Virus record (IMG/VR): IMGVR_UViG_3300040801_001161
Location: 1-52,371 of that record
Reading direction: 5' to 3' (one strand)
DNA from: a virus
DNA: 52,371 bases
Shown here: positions 28,682-35,980 of the stretch, piece after piece
Numbering within the stretch: the first letter of the stretch is position 1
How the letters are laid out: the number at the start of each line of letters is the position of its first letter
Position numbers and translations under genes: made by a program
Notes under the pieces: model-generated
The model's database searches: none
What the model was told of the DNA's origin: nothing
The model's input: the letters and a program-made list of their open reading frames with translations, nothing else

Positions 28682-30600
28682 TACGCTAACTCTATCTCAT
28701 CCAAGGACGGGTTGAAGTAAATAGTATTACTACCTAAAGCTATGCCTATTTTTTGAACAAGCTCACTTGAGCCAGTAGGGGCGGTATTTGTTGCAGCCCC
28801 TGCTACTCCCGCAGATAAGAATAACTCATTACCTGCTGTAAAGCCGGAATATAAGGTAGAGCTGGTCACAGTACCCATTAGTAGGTACTTCCCACTACCA
28901 GAAGATGCTATAGTCTCTGCTGCCATAGCCATGACTGGTGTGCCGGGCCCTCCTAAATCAGCTCTTGCAGTGAAGAACTCTCCAGTGCTCGCTAAATATA
29001 CTAAATCACCCAGATCATGATTTGACCCATTTCCATTTGTGCCATCAATAGTGATACCATTATATGCTCCATTTGTGGGAGTGGGGAGATGGATATTACT
29101 ATCATCCAGATTAATCTCATTACCCGCAGTCTCCAAGGTGCCTCCTAGCTGAGGAGTAGTGTCAGCTACGACATCCGTAATAAAGCCGGAGTCATTGGTA
29201 AGAGTAGAGATGTTATCTCCGGGCTGAACAGAACTATCTGCTAAATCGAGACTAGCATTAGTAGAAGCATCCAGCTTAGCCTCGTCAATGGAGCCTGCTA
29301 CAATAGACGCTGTGATGTCCTGCCCCACTAGGGTAAAGTCGATCTCTGCGCTATCCGTAACAGTTACAGCATCATGACGAGCAGCAGTATTAGCTGCTAC
29401 ATCTGTATTATTGCTGACCTCTGTATCAAAGTCAGAGATAGTGGAAGCAGTCTGTGTTCCCGTATGATTAGCCCTATCAAAAGCATCACCTTGAATATTG
29501 GTAGGATCATAGACAGAAGCTAACATATCCCCAACCTCAGCAGATGTAGGGGCGGACGGCGTAAAGTAAATACGAGTAGTCGTATCTGCTACACCAACAG
29601 TTTTTATAAAACCGGATGTAGGTTTGGTTTGAGTTAAAGCCCCTCCAGCAGATACATACAGGGCCTCTCCGGTAGTCCAAGAACCTGAAGTGTTATATAT
29701 ACCGTACAGAAGAATAGTGCCCGTATTACCTGAGGTTATGCCCTCTATGGCAAGACCCGAGCAAGGCACGTCATCGGTTGAGTCTACGCTGTACCATAAG
29801 CCATTGTCAATACGAACAGGTTGGTCTGCCGATAGGTTCTCCCCGGCCTCACCCTCTACAGTTATACCCACACTATTACCTGAATCGTACAGCAGCTCTA
29901 TATTATGGTCCTCTATCTTTATGTTACTACGATACGTGGCCTCATCAGCGCCAAAGTCTACAATCTGGGTGCCGCCAAGTAAGAGTCTGAATTTATTCAA
30001 AAATACATCCAGAACAAACGCATCATTGAGTCCGGAGTCGAGGGCCATAGCAATAAGCTGCCCCGCATACAAAACAAGGTTGGTGCTTGCAAATATGTTA
30101 TTACCAGCAGTATCAAGATCGCCTCCTAACTCAGGAGTTAAATCCTCTACTACATTATTTAGTCCCCCTCCACCAGATACCGCACTCCATTGTACATTAT
30201 AGTCAGTGCCATCTATTTTCTCAAGCACTTCTCCTGTAGCTCCTCCTGCTGGTAGTTTATTATATAGATTAGTGGTGCCTTCTGTAATATCATCGGTATC
30301 CACATCCTGCCAAGTGGCATTAAAATCTGTGGCGTCTACCTTGACAAGAAACTGATTAGCTGTGCCTCCGTCGGGAAATTTATTAAAAAGGTTTGTATCC
30401 CCCTCTGTGAGATCGTCTGTGTCTTTAGAGGAGAACCAATCTTCTAAGCGATCCTCATTGTAGTATTGGGTATGATCGTCGTCCAAAAGGCCAGTAAGCT
30501 CTCCGTGGTCGGAGGTTACAGGAGCCCAAATCCAATCGCCACTGCGGTCAGAGGCCTTGGTGAGTACATCGCCTCTGTTGCCTATATTAGATGCTGGCAT
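28681..30600 (-). CDS. Tail fibre protein with repeated modules
   Basis: A 639-aa protein starting MPASNIGNRG. A TTG at 30609 is the alternative start. Near residues 30-45 is a fibre motif, HGELTGLLDDDHTQYY. Paired repeats follow (DDLTEGDTNLFNK / DDITEGTTNLYNK), then two copies of a module ending in IYFTPS near residue 300 and IYFNPS near residue 630. These are typical trimeric fibre shaft repeats. It overlaps the amidase stop by 14 bp and the next fibre gene by 1 bp. Placing fibres beside lysis genes on the strand opposite the virion module is unusual. Confidence 0.65.
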   Translation of the reverse strand: MPASNIGNRGDVLTKASDRSGDWIWAPVTSDHGELTGLLDDDHTQYYNEDRLEDWFSSKDTDDLTEGDTNLFNKFPDGGTANQFLVKVDATDFNATWQDVDTDDITEGTTNLYNKLPAGGATGEVLEKIDGTDYNVQWSAVSGGGGLNNVVEDLTPELGGDLDTAGNNIFASTNLVLYAGQLIAMALDSGLNDAFVLDVFLNKFRLLLGGTQIVDFGADEATYRSNIKIEDHNIELLYDSGNSVGITVEGEAGENLSADQPVRIDNGLWYSVDSTDDVPCSGLAIEGITSGNTGTILLYGIYNTSGSWTTGEALYVSAGGALTQTKPTSGFIKTVGVADTTTRIYFTPSAPTSAEVGDMLASVYDPTNIQGDAFDRANHTGTQTASTISDFDTEVSNNTDVAANTAARHDAVTVTDSAEIDFTLVGQDITASIVAGSIDEAKLDASTNASLDLADSSVQPGDNISTLTNDSGFITDVVADTTPQLGGTLETAGNEINLDDSNIHLPTPTNGAYNGITIDGTNGNGSNHDLGDLVYLASTGEFFTARADLGGPGTPVMAMAAETIASSGSGKYLLMGTVTSSTLYSGFTAGNELFLSAGVAGAATNTAPTGSSELVQKIGIALGSNTIYFNPSLDEIELA

Positions 30601-31306
30601 GCTTTTCAAATTCTAGTATGGCGTCTACATGGGCCTGTGCCACCTCCTCCCGAAAGTCCGGGTCTAACAGGCGCTTGACTTCTTCGGGGTGGGTATAGAA
30701 CCCATTCTCGGTGAGTATAGCAGGACAGGCAGTCTTGCGCAGGACGTAAAAAGATTTGTTGGGTTTGATCCCTTTAGGTGCGAATAGCTTAGTGATGTGT
30801 GCGTAGAACACTTCAGATAACTCTCTCCCTATAGACGACCCATCATAGTAATACACCTGCCCACCTTCTACATTAGGATACCACTCATCTCCAGAACCCA
30901 AAGCATTAGAGTGCACAGAGACCAGAATCTTCTGCTTGTCGGTCTTGATCTTGTGTACATTATGTACTCGGGTAGCTAAAGCTGAGCCCACATTTACAGT
31001 AGGCATGATCTCTTCGTATGGTATTCCGAGTACCGAGAGTTTACGAGCAATACGCTGTACTACATCCCGGTTAAACTCGTATTCCTTGAATCTGTAGTTG
31101 TCTATAGGAGGAGAGTGCTTCCCTTTCTGCTTAATTCCATGTCCATTATCCAAACACCATAGGAATCTATGGTTCACAGGCATGGGGGCAGGAGGAGCTG
31201 GAGGTTTAGGGGGCTGCTCATTAGGGATTTCTGGGAGGTCGCTACCATCTTGAGGACCTCCCAGAATCTTAATGACGAAGTTCAATATGAGCAACCAAAG
31301 CCACAT
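30587..31306 (-). CDS. N-acetylmuramoyl-L-alanine amidase (Amidase_3) with N-terminal membrane anchor
   Basis: A 239-aa endolysin. Residues 2-17 are hydrophobic (LWLLILNFVIKILGG), a signal anchor or SAR-like segment. A proline-rich linker (31-43) follows. The Amidase_3 core has the zinc ligands H56 (in LDNGHG), E77 and H132 (in SVHSNA), and catalytic E200 (in TENGFY). All key residues are present. It cleaves the bond between MurNAc and the peptide stem at the end of infection. It joins the upstream gene by TAATG. A membrane-tethered endolysin may need no classical holin for export. Confidence 0.88.
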   Translation of the reverse strand: MWLWLLILNFVIKILGGPQDGSDLPEIPNEQPPKPPAPPAPMPVNHRFLWCLDNGHGIKQKGKHSPPIDNYRFKEYEFNRDVVQRIARKLSVLGIPYEEIMPTVNVGSALATRVHNVHKIKTDKQKILVSVHSNALGSGDEWYPNVEGGQVYYYDGSSIGRELSEVFYAHITKLFAPKGIKPNKSFYVLRKTACPAILTENGFYTHPEEVKRLLDPDFREEVAQAHVDAILEFEKHASI

Positions 31307-31632
31307 TACTGCTTGTACTTGCTCAGGTCAATACCGATGAAGGTAAAGATAGCGGCCAAGATGCTGTTCTTGGGATTCTTGAGTACATCTACTCCACTAC
31401 ATTCGTTGGTGGCCTTGTCTGCCCGCTCGATAAAGTCGGCAAGGATAGGTCCCCAAGTATTGATCTCCCCGATAGGGATCTTACGGAAGTCGCCGTTGGT
31501 TTGGTCTACTACCTCAAGGGCTACTGCATCGCTTGTGTCCGCCAAGGCGCGGAAATAGCAGGCCAGTCCGTTGAAAAAATCGTCGGCTTTACCCGGTGTT
31601 GCTTTTACTTCTTCTAAAGTCTTGTCAGCCAT
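31306..31632 (-). CDS. Small protein preceding the endolysin (possible lysis factor)
   Basis: A 108-aa protein starting MADKTLEEVKATPGKA. The frame is open to 31788, but that part overlaps rusA, and ATG 31632 sits 10 bp after the rusA stop. The C-terminus has one weakly hydrophobic stretch (NSILAAIFTFIGIDL). It overlaps the endolysin start (TAATG). A holin or antiholin role is possible from position, but a single weak segment is not good evidence. No recognised family. Confidence 0.5.
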   Translation of the reverse strand: MADKTLEEVKATPGKADDFFNGLACYFRALADTSDAVALEVVDQTNGDFRKIPIGEINTWGPILADFIERADKATNECSGVDVLKNPKNSILAAIFTFIGIDLSKYKQ

Positions 31633-31642
31633 GATAAAAGAT

Positions 31643-32002
31643 TTATTGGTTAATGATAATCTGTCCTTTGTAAGCCCAGTAAGATGAAGCGCACGTTGCA
31701 TAAACAATTTCATCATCATCGTAAATAGCATCCATAAAGCCTTTAAGAAAATTATCAATGTCCGGCTTTTTTTGGTGTGGATTGCCATTATACTGTGCTT
31801 TCTTTTTTTTACTCCAAGACTTCGGCATAGCTACCATGAATATAATATCCAAGGTTTCTGGAGGGTCCCAGCCCTTCAAGAGAATGTTGAGCGCATCTTT
31901 GTAGGCCCAATACCTCTGAACTATAGGACGTTTTGCCCACTTATCCCTGCGTGTCATGCGGGGCTTAGGACAGGGGTCGATGTCAAGTATGATTTCAGCC
32001 AC
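31643..32002 (-). CDS. rusA: RusA-type Holliday junction resolvase
   Basis: A 119-aa protein, normal length for RusA. The catalytic signature is clear: KPDIDNFLKGFMDAI places acidic D81, D83 and D91, with a further acidic cluster DDDE at 95-98. The N-terminus (PCPKPRMTRRDKW) is the usual basic strand. It cuts four-way junctions made during replication and recombination. The start is GTG. It overlaps the primase gene by 49 bp. Confidence 0.85.
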   Translation of the reverse strand: MAEIILDIDPCPKPRMTRRDKWAKRPIVQRYWAYKDALNILLKGWDPPETLDIIFMVAMPKSWSKKKKAQYNGNPHQKKPDIDNFLKGFMDAIYDDDEIVYATCASSYWAYKGQIIINQ

Positions 32003-32898
32003 TTCTTTGTCTTAAAATGTCCTGCCTTCACGTAGAGATCGTCCCAGTCCTTTCCCAAATTTCGTAAGTCTGTAGGGAAAGGTTTAAACTCGTAGTGGGG
32101 TATCCCAAGGTCTTGAATTCTTTTAGAGAACTGATATAGGTTTTTATCTCCCATGTCGTCCCCATCATAACTAACGATAATTCTTTTAAAACGGTTCGCC
32201 AAATCCTCTAGTTTAGTTACGGGAAGTTTGGCGCTTTCTGACATGACTCCCATGACCTTATATCCGTAGTTTTTCATAATGCGACACTCCTTATACCCCT
32301 TGGTCAGGATTAGTAAGTCTCCGGATGAGCCATCTTCCATGTACAGATCGCTGTTATTTCCATCTGTATAATACGGCACCTTGAAGTGGGGCTGATACAC
32401 TTTCTTCGATCCACTATTAAGAGGGATCACAAATCCAAAATCCACAGGGTGATAGCGGAAATAGCTCGGCTGTTTAGAGCTGTTGATTTTAAAACCTGAT
32501 ATGGGATAGACCCCATCATCTTCCAACTGACTCACCTTGATCCCTCGCTTAAGCCAATACAGAATAGCCTCATAGTTCCAGTCAGCTCGCTGTATGTCTC
32601 GAATCTGTATATCAACCTCCACTTCAGGAGGGGGTGCCGCCTGCCGTAGCCCACCCACCTTCTCGCGGGCAAGCTTTACGGCAGCGTCAAAAGTACATTG
32701 GTAACGTTCCATGAGCATGTCCCAGCAGTTCATATAATGATACTTCCAGCATGCCCAGTCAATTAGTCTCAAATACCCCTTTCGCCACTTAAAGTAGCAG
32801 TTAGGGTGCTCGTCTTTTCTGAACGGATTGCGATATGTTTTCCGCTCCTCTGGGTAAATCCCAGTTGCAAGTTGTATTACGGATTTCTGATCAAACAT
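31954..32898 (-). CDS. TOPRIM DNA primase
   Basis: A 314-aa protein. Residues about 22-75 resemble the N-terminal primase zinc-binding region (NPFRKDEHPNCYF), with cysteines at 34, 50, 58 and 68, but they are not in the standard CHC2 spacing. The TOPRIM core runs about 193-290. LTKGYKE (199-204) stands for the usual EG motif with E204, then SYDGDDMGDK gives D245 and D247. It makes RNA primers for the phage polymerase. No helicase domain is fused. A separate helicase lies at 34158-35183. Confidence 0.75.
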   Translation of the reverse strand: MFDQKSVIQLATGIYPEERKTYRNPFRKDEHPNCYFKWRKGYLRLIDWACWKYHYMNCWDMLMERYQCTFDAAVKLAREKVGGLRQAAPPPEVEVDIQIRDIQRADWNYEAILYWLKRGIKVSQLEDDGVYPISGFKINSSKQPSYFRYHPVDFGFVIPLNSGSKKVYQPHFKVPYYTDGNNSDLYMEDGSSGDLLILTKGYKECRIMKNYGYKVMGVMSESAKLPVTKLEDLANRFKRIIVSYDGDDMGDKNLYQFSKRIQDLGIPHYEFKPFPTDLRNLGKDWDDLYVKAGHFKTKKWLKSYLTSTPVLSPA

Positions 32899-33094
32899 CT
32901 TTGCCTAGGTAAGTTATGAATCTACGTGCTAGTTCCTCACACAGTTCCTTAGCTTCCTTGGCTGTTTCGCATTGTTTCACGAAAGGCTTCAACGGATGGT
33001 AGGTCTCTATCTCGTAACCCGCCTCCGTCTCGGCCACCGTGGCGATCCGAATATCCTTCAGATAAACGCTGGTTTCCTTTCTATACTCGACCAT
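32891..33094 (-). CDS. 67-aa hypothetical protein of the replication operon
   Basis: A charged alpha/beta protein starting MVEYRKETSVYLKDIRIAT and ending in a helix. No family recognised. It overlaps the primase start by 8 bp and follows ssb by 2 bp, so it is an integral operon member and may be a replication accessory. Confidence 0.6.
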   Translation of the reverse strand: MVEYRKETSVYLKDIRIATVAETEAGYEIETYHPLKPFVKQCETAKEAKELCEELARRFITYLGKDV

Positions 33095-33096
33095 GA

Positions 33097-33468
33097 TTAA
33101 AAGGGAATGTCGTCAAACTTATCTTCTGCCTTCTTCTTAGCTGGCTCAGTCGGGCCACCTTCATTCTTGACGATGATCCGAAAATAGTTAACCCGACACT
33201 TGGTATAGTACTTGTCATCCACTTTGTCGGTACGCTTGGTGCCCTCAACAAAGATCAGGTCACCTTTCTGGAGCTGCATGAAGCGCTCTACTTGGGTGCC
33301 GCCAACCTCTAGGTCGGTCCATTCCGGCACAGTCTGCCATTCACCATTCTTGTCCTTGTAGTTCTCGTCTGTGGCGATAGAGGTTTTGGCAATCGAATTG
33401 CCATTTTTGAAGGTAACCTCCTCAGGGTCTTGCCCGAGTCGCCCCACCAGCATAAGCTTGTTAATCAT
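33097..33468 (-). CDS. ssb: Single-stranded DNA-binding protein
   Basis: A 123-aa OB-fold SSB starting MINKLMLVGRLGQDPE, with the family's expected strands. It ends in an acidic tail, DKFDDIPF, the C-terminal peptide that docks partner proteins. It coats ssDNA at the fork and probably recruits primase, polymerase and RusA, encoded next to it. Upstream is a 200-bp palindromic noncoding region, so ssb may open a transcription unit. Confidence 0.92.
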   Translation of the reverse strand: MINKLMLVGRLGQDPEEVTFKNGNSIAKTSIATDENYKDKNGEWQTVPEWTDLEVGGTQVERFMQLQKGDLIFVEGTKRTDKVDDKYYTKCRVNYFRIIVKNEGGPTEPAKKKAEDKFDDIPF

Positions 33469-33499
33469 TGTTATGTTGTTTAGTTAAAAAAAATATAAA

Positions 33500-33675
33500 A
33501 TATTGCGTGTATAACCGAGTTGTAGAACATTAAAACGATTTTACAACAATAGATAAACGGCAATACCGCTAAAACAGCTATTTCGTTAGTGGCAAAGCCA
33601 GCACTTATATTCTACTGTCGGCTCTCTTTCATAAGTGCGGAGCATGGCGGTACTGCGTTTATCATTGTCCGTTGT
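33500..33675. repeat. Long imperfect palindromic noncoding element upstream of ssb
   Basis: The 217 bases between ssb (33468) and the next gene (33685) hold no convincing CDS. ACAAC...TACCGC at 33543-33569 is an imperfect inverted copy of 33647-33675. Inside, GCACTTAT (33601-33608) pairs with ATAAGTGC (33631-33638). The 22-mer at 33500-33521 matches 44403-44424 at 21 of 22 positions. It could be an attC-like or MITE-like repeat, a replication origin, or a leader RNA. Confidence 0.7.
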
Positions 33676-33684
33676 GGTGCAATA

Positions 33685-34161
33685 TCACCTGAGGTGCGTA
33701 TCAATCAAATCGAAAGTTGCCCACGTCATATACATACCCCCTACTCTAATAAGGTTAAGAAATACAAAGCGTAAAAACAAATCCCTGCTGGTCCTTTTGT
33801 TGTTAGGGTTCCGAGTAAAGCCTACTGCGGTATAGGTAAGACCAATCGTGTGTATCTGACCAAAGCAATGGTCCGCATCCGTGACGCCTACAAAGGCGGT
33901 AGAAGAGCCGAAGAATCGTTCCCCTTGATTGGGGTCGCCGTTCCTCCACTTGTTCTGCCAACTGACTGACTTATCCCACCACTGCATATCAGCAGATGGG
34001 AAAGCCGCCTGTATCTTATGAGGTTTATCATTGGCCAGTTCATGTACCCCAAAGGCCATGCCCGATACAAAGGTAACGGCAGCTTGGCGCTGGAGCTGTT
34101 TGTCGATCTGCCCAAAACAAAGTAAGGGACAGATAGTAAGTATGTAAATCAGGTATTTCAT
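33685..34161 (-). CDS. Exported or membrane protein with flavobacterial-type signal peptide
   Basis: A 158-aa protein starting MKYLIYILTICPLLCFGQID. I chose ATG 34161, not the far upstream start, because the signal peptide begins there and the ATG overlaps the helicase stop as ATGA. The mature part has hydrophobic patches (VTFVSGMAFGVHELA and a segment with LFLRFVFLNLIRVGG), so it may be a membrane protein. Function unknown. It is notable that it sits inside a replication operon. Confidence 0.55.
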   Translation of the reverse strand: MKYLIYILTICPLLCFGQIDKQLQRQAAVTFVSGMAFGVHELANDKPHKIQAAFPSADMQWWDKSVSWQNKWRNGDPNQGERFFGSSTAFVGVTDADHCFGQIHTIGLTYTAVGFTRNPNNKRTSRDLFLRFVFLNLIRVGGMYMTWATFDLIDTHLR

Positions 34162-35183
34162 GATGGTAGTATTTTGCCTAGTCGTATGTCTTGTAAGTAT
34201 CTTTCGGAGGGCTCTTCCAATAGTTCGTAATACGCTCCGCATTCCCCCTGAAAGAGATATGGAATCTCGTAAGGAGAGGGGCCGTAAGAGTTTTTCACCA
34301 CATAGATACCTCGCAGTCGGCAATGCCCTCCATTCTGCTTTCTGAAGTCATCCACGTCGTAGCCCATGAGTTTCTTGGTACCCGCCTTTACGGGGTCTAA
34401 TACCCCAACCATGAGGTCCGTGTTCATCTCGAACTTGCTGGACCCATACCAATCGGCTGGCACAATTACCGGGGGACCGCTTCTTCGTGCTTGTTCGTCA
34501 CTGGTACGGTTGAACTGATTCACGTCTATGCCGAACCAACCGTATTCATCTCGGCAGACGTTTGCTGTGTGGTCACTTATCTCTTCCAGTAGGGGTAAGG
34601 GCTTCTTGCCGGAGTCCGACTTCACATTGCTACAGTGGTCAAGTATCCGGATCACTGAGGCGTTTGGGTATTTCTTCTTGAACCGAGCATCCAATTCCTT
34701 AATCTCCTCTACAGACCTATGACCTTTTACCACCGATACGTTGTCTTTTAATAACGCTTTGGCCTTTGGCATAGTTTCCTTGATGTACTTATAATCTGTA
34801 GGAGAGAGGTCTTTGCTTTTGTTGGGCCACCCAAAAAGAGTAGCCACGCTCATAGGTTCCCCATGTGTAAGGTAATACAGCCAAGCTAACATCTTGCCCA
34901 TGATCTGCACACGGGGGTCTCTTTCCGTAGCATAGTAGAGCCATTTAAAGTTGTGTTCTTGGTTGTGTAGTTGGAGTAGTGCGGTAAAAAGGAAGTATTG
35001 GTTGACAAAAGCGGACTTGCCACTTCCACCTTTACCACCTACTGAGAGATATGTTGGGGGCATACAGGGAGCGATCCTATTAAGGATAGACAGATCTGAT
35101 TTGAGAGGGTGCTTCATTACAGGGAAGACCTCTAACTCTCCAGAATACCCCTTATCAATAAGATCAAGTGTCGAGTCCCACAT
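34158..35183 (-). CDS. RecA/DnaB-like replicative ATPase (helicase)
   Basis: A 341-aa protein with a clear Walker A, GGKGGSGKS (residues 49-57). A Walker B-like strand (ASVIRILDHCSNVK, near residue 180) follows, and a later segment with FGIDVNQFNR suits the DnaB/RecA-fold H3/H4 region. No N-terminal DnaB domain is present, which is usual for phage replicative ATPases. With primase, SSB, PolA and RusA nearby, it is the likely fork helicase. A RecA-like recombination ATPase is the alternative. Confidence 0.7.
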   Translation of the reverse strand: MWDSTLDLIDKGYSGELEVFPVMKHPLKSDLSILNRIAPCMPPTYLSVGGKGGSGKSAFVNQYFLFTALLQLHNQEHNFKWLYYATERDPRVQIMGKMLAWLYYLTHGEPMSVATLFGWPNKSKDLSPTDYKYIKETMPKAKALLKDNVSVVKGHRSVEEIKELDARFKKKYPNASVIRILDHCSNVKSDSGKKPLPLLEEISDHTANVCRDEYGWFGIDVNQFNRTSDEQARRSGPPVIVPADWYGSSKFEMNTDLMVGVLDPVKAGTKKLMGYDVDDFRKQNGGHCRLRGIYVVKNSYGPSPYEIPYLFQGECGAYYELLEEPSERYLQDIRLGKILPS

Positions 35184-35434
35184 TAGGAAGTCACCAGTTT
35201 GGAGCTTTCCAAATAGGACAGAGCTTCAGCTACGATAACTCCAAAGGCAAAAAGCTCCTCCTCACTGTTCATCATGGGGGCAAGGTCGTAGACCAAGTGG
35301 CCCATACGGTATCCGGGAACTGTGAGTACGGCGGGAAGTTTGGCTTCCACTGCCTCTGCAATCTCTTGCCAACGCTCCGGAGAAATATCAGGAAATAGAG
35401 TCTCCAAACTCGTTGCTTGTGCGTTGATAGTCAT
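35183..35434 (-). CDS. 83-aa hypothetical protein, possible helicase partner
   Basis: An 83-aa helical protein (PERWQEIAEAVEAKLPAVL, then HLVYDLAPMMNSEEELFAF). No family recognised. It joins the helicase by TAATG overlap. Translation coupled directly to the helicase suggests a loader or partner, but this is inference only. Its start is 26 bp after a tRNA-like element. Confidence 0.6.
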   Translation of the reverse strand: MTINAQATSLETLFPDISPERWQEIAEAVEAKLPAVLTVPGYRMGHLVYDLAPMMNSEEELFAFGVIVAEALSYLESSKLVTS

Positions 35435-35460
35435 AGGCGTTGTTTAAATGGTTAAAAAAG

Positions 35461-35523
35461 AAGCCTACACAGGGATCGAACCTGTTCTTACTTAAGTTGT
35501 GCATCCCGTACACCAGTAGGCTT
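35461..35523 (-). tRNA. tRNA-like element lacking a D-arm
   Basis: On the minus strand an 8-bp acceptor-like stem (35516-35523 with 35461-35468) encloses a perfect T-arm, ACAGG TTCGATC CCTGT. Only about 30 nt separate the acceptor strand from the T-arm, too short for both a D-arm and a standard anticodon arm. A 4-bp hairpin with loop ACGGGAT could be a remnant anticodon arm. No encoded CCA. It may be a degenerate tRNA or a tRNA-mimic processing signal. Confidence 0.45.
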
Positions 35524-35567
35524 ACCAAATCCAGCTATATAGCAGAGAATTAAAGTGTTACCATTCT

Positions 35568-35617
35568 AAAAAAGGGCCCGGCTGCATCATTAATCATTCT
35601 AATAAGTTACCGGGCCC
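35568..35617 (-). terminator. Intrinsic terminator with long loop
   Basis: On the minus strand GGGCCCGG (35610-35617) pairs with CCGGGCCC (35574-35581), followed by TTTTTT (35568-35573). The loop is 28 nt and A/T-rich. It ends the structured-RNA transcript before the 35434 gene. Confidence 0.75.
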
Positions 35618-35728
35618 TCTGTTGTTACCCCATTTCGGAGAGGTTATGCCTAGGCGCTTTCAGGGTGCTATCCGCTGTTCCCCCCTCACAAACCGACGTG
35701 CGGACGTCTTCGGTGCGCCTAGGCTTTC
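35618..35728 (-). ncRNA. Candidate structured RNA between two terminators
   Basis: A perfect 10-bp helix, GCCTAGGCGC (35648-35657) with GCGCCTAGGC (35715-35724), encloses about 57 nt containing a smaller hairpin based on GACGT...ACGTC. The whole unit lies between the T-runs of two terminators. No good coding frame runs through it. It resembles no RNA family I can name. Confidence 0.55.
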
Positions 35729-35784
35729 AAAAAACCCCCGCCATGCTTCATCACAGACATGGAGTCTGCTCTGCATGGCAGGGG
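35729..35784 (-). terminator. Strong intrinsic terminator
   Basis: On the minus strand a 12-nt arm (35773-35784) pairs with 35735-35746 through 11 Watson-Crick and one T-G pair, followed by TTTTTT (35729-35734). The loop contains its own small AGAC/GTCT hairpin. It would end the transcript carrying the two tRNAs and the adjacent hairpins. Confidence 0.8.
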
Positions 35785-35895
35785 AGGCCCGGATCGGTTA
35801 GATCCGGGGAGGTTCGTGGAGTCGAACCTCGGTCCAGTTCAGGCCGCAATGAATCTCATTGCCTTGTAGTTATCTTGCTCACTCGTTTGTGAGCC
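35785..35895 (-). ncRNA. Multi-hairpin RNA segment adjoining the initiator tRNA
   Basis: Four perfect hairpins in 107 bases: GCTCAC/GTGAGC (35877-35894), GCAATG/CATTGC (35846-35862), GAGGTTCG/CGAACCTC (35809-35830) and CCCGGATC/GATCCGGG (35788-35808). The third resembles a T-arm (GTTCGACTCC) but has no matching acceptor. The segment runs from the CCA end of tRNA-fMet straight into a terminator. It may be a processed ncRNA or degraded tRNA material. Confidence 0.55.
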
Positions 35896-35896
35896 T

Positions 35897-35972
35897 TGGT
35901 TGCGGAGGAGGGATTTGAACCCCCGACCTTCGGGTTATGAGCCCGACGCGCTACCATCTGCGCCACTCCGCT
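35897..35972 (-). tRNA. tRNA-fMet(CAT), initiator, with encoded CCA
   Basis: A complete 76-nt cloverleaf. The anticodon arm TCGGG CTCATAA CCCGA has the three consecutive G-C pairs that mark bacterial initiator tRNAs and is identical to that of E. coli tRNA-fMet. Position 1 (A) cannot pair with position 72 (A), keeping the unpaired acceptor end needed for formylation. CCA is encoded. The D-arm is GCGC AGATGGTA GCGC. Confidence 0.9.
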
Positions 35973-35980
35973 ATATTTAG

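Noticed and set aside
29690-30202. Rightward 170-aa open frame inside the fibre gene
   Set aside because: It is the antisense of a repetitive fibre gene with Ser/Pro-rich low-complexity output and no start context.
31633-31788. N-terminal extension of the protein before the endolysin
   Set aside because: It would overlap rusA for 146 bp with Met/Phe/Leu-rich nonsense sequence; ATG 31632 lies cleanly between the genes.
33589-33835. Rightward frames of 61 and 66 aa upstream of ssb
   Set aside because: They lie across the palindromic element and into the opposite-strand exported-protein gene, with no family character.
35665-35892. Rightward 75-aa open frame across the RNA island
   Set aside because: It is Pro/Arg/Ser-rich, runs through perfect hairpins and two terminators, and has no conserved protein character. 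Base pairing explains the sequence better.
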